Positions 8,901 through 13,931 of a DNA stretch of 27,233 bases are shown in pieces. Position 1 is the stretch's first letter. The number at the start of each line of letters is the position of its first letter. Both the position numbers and the translations under genes were made by a program. Location: assembly GCA_000434615.1 (NCBI GenBank), contig FR880835.1, positions 1-27,233 on the forward strand, read 5' to 3'. The stretch is from Clostridium sp. CAG:510. GTDB lineage: Bacteria; Bacillota; Clostridia; Lachnospirales; Lachnospiraceae. The notes below the pieces were generated by a model. It searched no databases. It was not told the DNA's origin and saw nothing but the letters and a program-made list of their open reading frames with translations.

Positions 8901-9893
8901 ATATACGAAAGGAACTGCAGCATTCTGGATTTCGTCTGCCAGCTCTGCGGTCACCTTTGTACCTTCTGCGGCAATTACTTCGCCGGTGGAAGGGTCAACA
9001 ACATCAGCCGCTAAAATCTGGTTGCGGATTCTGTTTCTCAAAGCTAACTTCTTATTGAATTTATATCTGCCGACTTTAGCCAAATCATATCTTCTGGGGT
9101 CGAAGAACATAGCGTTAATCAGGCTTTCCGCGCTTTCCACGCTCAAAGGCTCACCCGGACGGATCTTTTTGTATAACTCTAACAGACCCTCCTGATAATT
9201 CTCAGCAGTGTCCTTTGTAAAGCTGGCTTCAATCTTCGGTTCGTCACCGAACACTTCCCTGATCTCGTCATTGGTACCGATACCGAGAGCTCTGATCAGG
9301 ACCGTAATGGGAACCTTTCTGGTACGGTCAACACGAACATAGAATACATCGTTGGAGTCTGTCTCATATTCCAGCCATGCGCCACGGTTGGGAATTACAG
9401 TACAGGAATACAGCTTCTTACCGATTTTATCATGGCCGATACCATAGTAAATGCCGGGGGAACGTACTAACTGGCTGACAATAACACGTTCTGCACCGTT
9501 GATCACAAAGGTACCTGTTGCCGTCATAATAGGAAGGTCACCCATGAAGATTTCATGCTCACTGATTTCTTCTTTTTCCTTATTGTAAAGACGTACCTTT
9601 ACTTTGAGCGGTGCCGCATAGGTGGCATCTCTCTCCTTACATTCTTCAATAGAATATTTCACATCGTCTTCGCACAATTCGAAGTCTACAAATTCCAGAC
9701 TTAAAGAGCCGCTGTAATCTGCGATAGGAGAAATATCGTCGAAGACTTCTTTCAGGCCTTCGTCCAAAAACCACTGGTAGGAATCCTTCTGGACTTCAAT
9801 CAGGTTTGGCATCTCCAAAACCTCTTTTTGTCGTGCATAACTCATACGTGTATATTTGCCTTTGGCAATAGGACGTATTCTGTTTTTTTCCAT
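5967..9893 (-). CDS. rpoB: DNA-directed RNA polymerase subunit beta
   Basis: A 1308-residue protein beginning [20 protein letters not shown]. The rifampicin-binding cluster near residue 490 reads [20 protein letters not shown] followed by [11 protein letters not shown], the rifampicin-sensitive pattern. The C-terminal region has [20 protein letters not shown] and the block that contacts beta'. After the conserved core comes a tail of about 70 residues very rich in D, E, Y and G. The ATG at 9893 is preceded by GGGGTGAAAGG. A dedicated promoter at 9990-10018 and a hairpin after rplL suggest that rpoBC are transcribed partly independently of rplJL. Confidence 0.98.
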   Translation of the reverse strand: [1308 protein letters not shown]

Positions 9894-9989
9894 TGACCTT
9901 TCACCCCGTTCTTATATGATATTGACCTATTTTGTCATTTATTTAGCGTACACAAAATAGACATAGCACACCACAATAGTGCATTGTCC

Positions 9990-10018
9990 ATCATACAATA
10001 ATATTCAATTTTAGTCAA
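9990..10018 (-). promoter_or_regulatory. Sigma-A promoter of rpoBC
   Basis: Minus strand TTGACT (10013-10018), a 17-bp spacer and TATGAT (9990-9995): 5 of 6 matches at each box. The predicted start near 9983 gives a leader of about 90 nt before rpoB. It lies just downstream of the rplL hairpin. The 236-nt rplL-rpoB interval holds nothing else that I recognise. Confidence 0.8.
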
Positions 10019-10065
10019 GGAATTTTTTAGAATTTTTAGAAAAATTAAGAAAATAATGAATGAAG

Positions 10066-10109
10066 AAAAGCCACATGGCAAAATGCAAGCATGATGCCAC
10101 GCGGCTTTT
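10066..10109 (-). terminator. rplL-rpoB intergenic terminator/attenuator
   Basis: On the minus strand AAAAGCCGCGTGGCA pairs with TGCCATGTGGCTTTT over 15 bp (two G-U wobbles) around a 14-nt loop. It is followed by TTTTCTTCATTC and more T-rich sequence and begins about 20 nt after the rplL stop. In E. coli a partial terminator at the same place lowers rpoBC transcription relative to rplJL; the same role here is inference. Confidence 0.75.
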
Positions 10110-10129
10110 TGTAACTATGAGAGAAGAAA

Positions 10130-10504
10130 TTACTTAAGAGTAACCTTAGCGCCAACTTCTTCAACTTTCTTCTTGATTTCTTCAGCTTCTTCCTTGCTTG
10201 CGCCTTCTTTGAGCATCTTAGGAGCGCCATCAACAAGGTCCTTAGCTTCCTTCAGACCAAGGCCGGTAATTTCACGAACAACCTTGATAACCTTAACCTT
10301 TTCGGAACCTACTTCGGTAAGTTCTACGTTGAACTCAGTCTTTTCTTCTTCTGCTGCTGCGCCAGCACCTGCTGCTGCAACTACAACGCCTGCTGCTGCA
10401 GATACGCCGAATTCTTCTTCACATGCTTTTACTAAGTCATTTAATTCTAATACGGATAACTCTTTGATAGCGTCAATGAGTTCCTGAGCTGTTAATTTAG
10501 CCAT
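10130..10504 (-). CDS. rplL: 50S ribosomal protein L7/L12
   Basis: A 124-residue stalk protein starting MAKLTAQELIDAIKE. I chose the second of two close ATGs, since AGGAGG is 8 nt before it and only 2 nt before the first (10510). It has the N-terminal dimerisation helices, an Ala-rich flexible hinge (residues about 38-55) and the C-terminal factor-binding domain with EKVKVIKVVREITGLGLKEA. L7/L12 multimers bind L10 and recruit translational GTPases. It follows rplJ by 43 nt and shares its L10-leader control. Confidence 0.97.
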   Translation of the reverse strand: MAKLTAQELIDAIKELSVLELNDLVKACEEEFGVSAAAGVVVAAAGAGAAAEEEKTEFNVELTEVGSEKVKVIKVVREITGLGLKEAKDLVDGAPKMLKEGASKEEAEEIKKKVEEVGAKVTLK

Positions 10505-10547
10505 TTTCATTTCCTCCTGAAATTAATTTAATAGTTTTTAGTTTCGA

Positions 10548-11081
10548 TTAAGCTTCTGCGGGAGCTTCTTCAGCGGCAGGTGCTGCACATGCTGCTGCGC
10601 CACCTTTTTCTGCCAACTGATTCATGACGCGAGCGAAGTTGGTAATCGGGGACTGCAGACTTCCGAGTAACTTGGAAATAAGTTCTTCTCTGGAAGGAAT
10701 GTTTGCAATAACTGCGATACCGGCTGCATCATATACGGTTCCTTCAACAACACCAGCCTTGATTTCAAGCTTGTCAGCGGTCTTAGCAAACTTTGCAAGA
10801 ATTCTTGCGGGAGCAGTTGCATCTGTAGTGGAAACTGCCATTGCGCTGGGTCCTTCGAGATACTGGGAAAGTCCTTCGAATTCGGTACCCTTGAATGCAA
10901 AGTTCATCATGGTGTTCTTGTAAACCTTGTAGCTGACACCTGCTTCACGTAATTCACGACGAAGCTGAGTGTCCTGTTCTACAGTAAGTCCTCTGTGGTC
11001 AACGAGCACGATAGACTGTGCACCCTGAATACGTTCGGAAATCTCCTGTACAACGGGCTGTTTTAATTCAACCTTTGCCAT
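10548..11081 (-). CDS. rplJ: 50S ribosomal protein L10
   Basis: A 177-residue protein from the ATG at 11081, which has GGAGG 8 nt upstream. The open frame extends 36 codons further upstream, but that part is the structured leader and is not protein-like. It begins MAKVELKQPVVQEISERIQG and has VLVDHRGLTVEQDTQLRREL and the C-terminal helix that binds L12 dimers. L10 anchors the L7/L12 stalk on 23S rRNA. In Firmicutes the L10(L12)4 complex represses its own operon by binding the rplJ leader, and that leader is present here. Confidence 0.97.
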   Translation of the reverse strand: MAKVELKQPVVQEISERIQGAQSIVLVDHRGLTVEQDTQLRRELREAGVSYKVYKNTMMNFAFKGTEFEGLSQYLEGPSAMAVSTTDATAPARILAKFAKTADKLEIKAGVVEGTVYDAAGIAVIANIPSREELISKLLGSLQSPITNFARVMNQLAEKGGAAACAAPAAEEAPAEA

Positions 11082-11165
11082 TTCATTTACCTCCTTATAG
11101 AATATGTGGAATATATCCCGGAAAACTTCCGGAATGTTCCTGCCGAAAGGAGTTATATAAGAAAA

Positions 11166-11187
11166 GCCTCCCTGAAGACAGGAAGGC
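11166..11187 (-). terminator. rplJL leader attenuator (intrinsic terminator)
   Basis: Minus strand GCCTTCCTG-TCTT-CAGGGAGGC forms a 9-bp stem (one G-U) followed by TTTTCTTATAT. It lies downstream of the L10-binding domain and upstream of rplJ. Its CTGTCTTC (11174-11181) is a perfect complement of GAAGACAG inside the L10 leader (11251-11258). A mutually exclusive antiterminator pairing is therefore possible, matching the attenuation mechanism known for Bacillus rplJL. Confidence 0.8.
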
Positions 11188-11189
11188 AA

Positions 11190-11280
11190 AAAGTCTTAAC
11201 GTCAACTCTTTCCTCGGTAGGTGATAATTCTTTACGCCTTGCGGCACCTACTGTCTTCGGCACGGTTTCACAACCTCTGA
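11190..11280 (-). ncRNA. L10 leader (ribosomal protein autoregulatory RNA)
   Basis: The 5' untranslated RNA of rplJ carries the recognisable L10-leader core CCGAAGACAGTAGGTGCC and, about 25 nt later, its pairing partner CACCTACCGAGG. GTAGGTG and CACCTAC form the main stem. A TGAAACCGTG segment lies upstream. This is the element bound by L10(L12)4 in Firmicutes. It ends where the attenuator begins, giving a complete leader: promoter, binding site, antiterminator, terminator. The assignment rests on motif recognition; a covariance-model search would confirm it. Confidence 0.85.
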
Positions 11281-11281
11281 T

Positions 11282-11311
11282 ATATTAACATAAGGGGCTG
11301 ACATATGTCAA
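11282..11311 (-). promoter_or_regulatory. Promoter of rplJL, -35 inside a palindrome
   Basis: Minus strand TTGACA (11306-11311, perfect), an 18-bp spacer and an extended -10 TG-T-TAATAT (11282-11287). The predicted start falls at the beginning of the L10 leader. The -35 lies in a 28-bp inverted repeat (11291-11318) in which TAAGGGG and CCCCTTA flank TGACATATGTCA. That repeat has no U-run after it. It could also form a hairpin at the 3' end of transcripts coming from rplA. Confidence 0.65.
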
Positions 11312-11350
11312 CCCCTTACTTAAACTTTTTTATGCAGCTTTTATTTAGTA

Positions 11351-12040
11351 TTAGAACTTAGCTACGCTTACCTTAACGCCGGGTCCCATGGTTGTGGTAA
11401 GAGTTACACTCTTTAAGTACTGACCCTTTAAGGTTGCGGGCTTAGCCTTTACGATAGCATCCATCAGTGCGTTGAAGTTTTCGGAAAGCTGTTCTTCGGT
11501 GAAGGAAGCTTTACCTACGGGAACGTGGATAATGTTTGCCTTGTCCAGTCTGTATTCGATCTTACCGGCTTTGATATCGTTTACTGCCTTGGTTACATCC
11601 ATGGTAACGGTACCAGCCTTAGGGTTGGGCATTAAGCCTTTAGGACCTAAAACTTTACCCAGACGACCTACAACGCCCATCATGTCGGGGGTTGCTACAA
11701 CTACATCGAAATCAAGCCATCCATCGTTCTGAATCTTCGGGATGAGTTCGTCTCCGCCTACGTAATCTGCTCCGGCAGCTTCTGCTTCTGCTACCTTGTC
11801 GCCCTTAGCGAAAACCAGAACCTTAACGGTCTTACCGGTTCCGTTGGGAAGAACTACTGCGCCACGGATCTGCTGTTCAGCATGACGTCCGTCACAGCCT
11901 GTTCTGATGTGAGCTTCTACGGTCTCATCAAATTTTGCGGTTGCTGTTTTCTTAACCAGTGCAATTGCATCAGTGGTTTCATAAAAAGTTGCGCGATCTA
12001 CCAGTTTCGCAGCATCGCTGTATTTCTTTCCATGCTTCAT
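11351..12040 (-). CDS. rplA: 50S ribosomal protein L1
   Basis: A 229-residue L1 of normal length: MKHGKKYSDAAKLVDR at the N-terminus, then HIRTGCDGRHAEQQIRGAVV, and the signature MGVVGRLGKVLGPKGLMPNP. L1 binds the L1 stalk of 23S rRNA, near the exit path of deacylated tRNA, and in many bacteria represses the L11-L1 operon by binding its mRNA. A rRNA-like target is present upstream of rplK. The start is ATG with AGGAGG 8 nt upstream, 54 nt after the rplK stop. Confidence 0.98.
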   Translation of the reverse strand: MKHGKKYSDAAKLVDRATFYETTDAIALVKKTATAKFDETVEAHIRTGCDGRHAEQQIRGAVVLPNGTGKTVKVLVFAKGDKVAEAEAAGADYVGGDELIPKIQNDGWLDFDVVVATPDMMGVVGRLGKVLGPKGLMPNPKAGTVTMDVTKAVNDIKAGKIEYRLDKANIIHVPVGKASFTEEQLSENFNALMDAIVKAKPATLKGQYLKSVTLTTTMGPGVKVSVAKF

Positions 12041-12094
12041 TCTAAAATCCTCCTATGGTTCTAACGACATTTAAGTCTCCCAGTCTGTTTCCTA

Positions 12095-12520
12095 TTAGTC
12101 TTCTACTACAATACCCATACTTCTTGCTGTACCGGCAATCATGCTCATGGCAGCTTCTACGCTTGCAGCATTAAGGTCCGGCATCTTTAATTCAGCGATT
12201 TCCTGAAGCTTAGCCTTGGAGATGGTAGCTACCTTGGTCTTGTTGGGAGCTCCTGAACCGGATTTGATATTGCAAGCTTTCTTTAACAGTACTGCAGCAG
12301 GCGGAGTCTTGGTGATGAAGCTGAAGCTTCTGTCTGCATATACGGTAATAACAACAGGAATGATTAAGTCACCCTTATCTGCTGTTCTTGCGTTGAACTG
12401 CTTTGTAAATTCAACGATGTTTACGCCGTGCTGTCCAAGTGCGGGACCAACGGGCGGAGCCGGTGTTGCTTTGCCGGCAGGAATCTGTAATTTGATGTAT
12501 CCTGTTACTTTCTTTGCCAT
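12095..12520 (-). CDS. rplK: 50S ribosomal protein L11
   Basis: A 141-residue protein with the N-terminal block KLQIPAGKATPAPPVGPALG, containing the prolines involved in thiostrepton and stringent-response phenotypes. The C-terminal rRNA-binding domain ends GTARSMGIVVED. L11 forms the GTPase-associated centre with 23S rRNA and is needed for RelA activation. The AGGAGG at the end of the leader supports the ATG at 12520. It is the first gene after the L1-binding leader and is co-transcribed with rplA. Confidence 0.98.
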   Translation of the reverse strand: MAKKVTGYIKLQIPAGKATPAPPVGPALGQHGVNIVEFTKQFNARTADKGDLIIPVVITVYADRSFSFITKTPPAAVLLKKACNIKSGSGAPNKTKVATISKAKLQEIAELKMPDLNAASVEAAMSMIAGTARSMGIVVED

Positions 12521-12540
12521 AATGGCACCTCCTATAATGT

Positions 12541-12592
12541 GGTAATCTGGCGCTCTGATTTCTCAAAGCTCCCACCGTATGCTTTCGCATAC
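12541..12592 (-). promoter_or_regulatory. L1-binding leader of rplK-rplA mimicking the 23S L1 stalk
   Basis: In the nusG-rplK interval the minus-strand RNA contains a perfect hairpin GTATGC-GAAA-GCATAC (12577-12592), then GGTGGGAG (12569-12576). Next comes GCTTTGA-GAAA-TCAGAGC, a 7-bp GAAA-capped stem, and finally GCCAG. The blocks GGTGGGAG, CTTTGA and CGCCAG occur in the same order in the L1-binding H76-78 region of E. coli 23S rRNA as I recall it. This fits the known feedback in which free L1 represses the L11-L1 mRNA. Confidence 0.75.
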
Positions 12593-12659
12593 CTCGTGTT
12601 GCCTATATTATCCGACGTCCGCAGCCATGCCGCTTCCACCGGAGAATACCAAAAGTTAC

Positions 12660-13178
12660 TTAGAGCTTTCTGACTTCTGCAAAGCTGATTTCAACAGGTG
12701 TTTCCCTGCCGAACATCTCTACATTGATGGTAGCGGTCTGCTTACCATAGTCAAGCTTCTGCACAATACCCACGGTATCTTTCCAGACACCGGCTACAAC
12801 TGCGATGCTGTCGCCTTCGCCAAAGTCAATGGAAACATTTTCCGTCTTGATACCCAGGGGCTTCATTTCTGCTTCTGTAAGAGGCACGGGCTTGCTTCCC
12901 GGTCCCACGAAGCCGGTTACGCCTCTGGTGTTGCGGACAACATACCAGGTATCATCGTTCATCACCATATTAATCAGAACATATCCGGGAAACATCTTCT
13001 TCTGGACGGTTTTCTTGGCGCCGTTCTTTACCTCTACAACATCCTGCATCGGTACTCTGACTTCCAAAATCTGTTCAGCAAGCTGCTTATTGTTCTCGAT
13101 TGTCTTTTCAATATTGGCTTTGACTTTGTTTTCGTATCCGGAGTAAGTATGTGCTACATACCAATTTGCCTCTGCCAT
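12660..13178 (-). CDS. nusG: Transcription termination/antitermination protein NusG
   Basis: A 172-residue protein with the NGN domain (WYVAHTYSGYENKVKANIEK, FPGYVLINMVMNDDTWYVVR, TRGVTGFVG) and a C-terminal KOW domain (GDSIAVVAGVWKDTVGIVQK). NusG binds the clamp of RNA polymerase and modulates pausing and Rho or ribosome coupling. It lies 59 nt downstream of secE. The only upstream purine-rich site is a weakly placed AGAAAGG about 12 nt from the ATG, so the start is supported mainly by family alignment. Confidence 0.97.
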   Translation of the reverse strand: MAEANWYVAHTYSGYENKVKANIEKTIENNKQLAEQILEVRVPMQDVVEVKNGAKKTVQKKMFPGYVLINMVMNDDTWYVVRNTRGVTGFVGPGSKPVPLTEAEMKPLGIKTENVSIDFGEGDSIAVVAGVWKDTVGIVQKLDYGKQTATINVEMFGRETPVEISFAEVRKL

Positions 13179-13237
13179 ACAATAACCATGCCTTTCTCAT
13201 ACTCTAACCTGCCAAAGTGACAGGTGCCAGTTTCTTC

Positions 13238-13444
13238 CTACAAAGATGTAAGGAAATTCACACCATACTTAGCCAGTGCATCAATGGCAGCAATAATAAT
13301 ACCTAATACAATAGAAATTGCCACAACAGCGATGGACTGTTTGAACATGGTATTCTTATCAGGCCATATGATTTTCTTGAACTCAATAGACACGTTTTTG
13401 AAGAAGCCCGGCTTCTTGGTCTTGGTCTTTGCTGAATCTGCCAT
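13238..13444 (-). CDS. secE: Preprotein translocase subunit SecE
   Basis: A 68-residue protein of the short, single-span Gram-positive type. A Lys-rich cytoplasmic N-terminus leads to the conserved amphipathic block FKKIIWPDKNTMFKQS and one membrane segment (about residues 38-55, SIAVVAISIVLGIIIAAI). SecE clamps SecY in the SecYEG channel. The ATG is preceded by AAGGAGAGG. It lies 24 nt downstream of rpmG and upstream of nusG, the standard order. Confidence 0.96.
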   Translation of the reverse strand: MADSAKTKTKKPGFFKNVSIEFKKIIWPDKNTMFKQSIAVVAISIVLGIIIAAIDALAKYGVNFLTSL

Positions 13445-13468
13445 TTTCCTCTCCTTCTTCCAAATATA

Positions 13469-13618
13469 TTATTTGGTTTCTTTGTGCATTGTATGAGTCT
13501 TGCAGAATCTGCAGTACTTCTTGGTTTCCATTCTGTCAGGATGAGTCTTCTTATCCTTCGTAGTATTGTAATTACGCTGCTTGCATTCTGTACATGCTAA
13601 TGTAATTTTTGTACGCAT
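13469..13618 (-). CDS. rpmG: 50S ribosomal protein L33 (zinc-binding form)
   Basis: A 49-codon gene beginning MRTKITLACTECKQRNYNTT and ending CRFCKTHTMHKETK. The two CxxC pairs (CTEC and CRFC) mark the zinc-binding C+ type of L33. GGAGGTGG lies just before the ATG at 13618. It is the first gene of the secE-nusG-rplKA transcript, with a strong promoter about 80 nt upstream. A 17-bp palindrome, CCAAATA-ATA-TATTTGG (13460-13476), covers its stop codon. Confidence 0.95.
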   Translation of the reverse strand: MRTKITLACTECKQRNYNTTKDKKTHPDRMETKKYCRFCKTHTMHKETK

Positions 13619-13694
13619 TTTTCCACCTCCACGCGTTTATTTACTTAATAAAAATATGCATAAAAAAAAGACCTAAATCTCATCTCGCTTTGAT

Positions 13695-13724
13695 ACTATA
13701 TCACACAAGGTGCCTTAACGTCAA
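13695..13724 (-). promoter_or_regulatory. Promoter of rpmG-secE-nusG-rplK-rplA
   Basis: Minus strand TTGACG (13719-13724), an 18-bp spacer and the extended -10 TG-A-TATAGT (13695-13700). The predicted start is near 13688, giving a leader of about 70 nt. The leader contains a run of eight T with no convincing stem before it. The 313-nt interval between rpmG and the divergent FliD-like gene is accounted for by this promoter, the divergent promoter and a hairpin. Confidence 0.8.
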
Positions 13725-13795
13725 TCATTTCTTTTAGAAATAAACATTTTTCACAGGATTTTATGCAAATTTGTAAAAAAAACGCTTTTAAGCTC

Positions 13796-13824
13796 TTGCA
13801 CATGGCTATTCCGGATGCTAAAAT
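13796..13824 (+). promoter_or_regulatory. Promoter of the FliD-like gene
   Basis: Plus strand TTGCAC (13796-13801), a 17-bp spacer and the extended -10 TG-C-TAAAAT (13819-13824). This is a housekeeping sigma-A pattern. I do not see a sigma-28/sigma-D flagellar promoter in the interval. The leader is about 100 nt long. Confidence 0.7.
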
Positions 13825-13872
13825 GTAGGCAGAAAAGTAGGTTTTTACCCTTATGCATGTTGATACCGCTAC

Positions 13873-13892
13873 CGTGAAAAAGGATTTTCACG
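13873..13892 (+). promoter_or_regulatory. Hairpin in the 5' UTR of the FliD-like gene
   Basis: CGTGAAAA and TTTTCACG are perfect 8-bp arms around the loop AGGA, about 28 nt upstream of the GGAGG of the FliD-like gene. No U-run follows. The function is unknown; it could protect the mRNA or bind a regulator. Confidence 0.45.
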
Positions 13893-13931
13893 CGGCATAT
13901 GCTTATTTCAAGGAAGAAAGGAGGGTTTTCT

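Noticed and set aside
11082..11189. N-terminal extension of rplJ by 36 codons
   Set aside because: The segment is the leader with a hairpin and ribosome binding site; L10 family proteins start at MAKVE.
12579..13220. A 213-codon plus-strand open frame opposite nusG
   Set aside because: nusG is certain on the other strand, and the frame includes the structured rplK leader.
13660..13675. Terminator suggested by eight T in the rpmG leader
   Set aside because: No GC-rich stem precedes the T-run.
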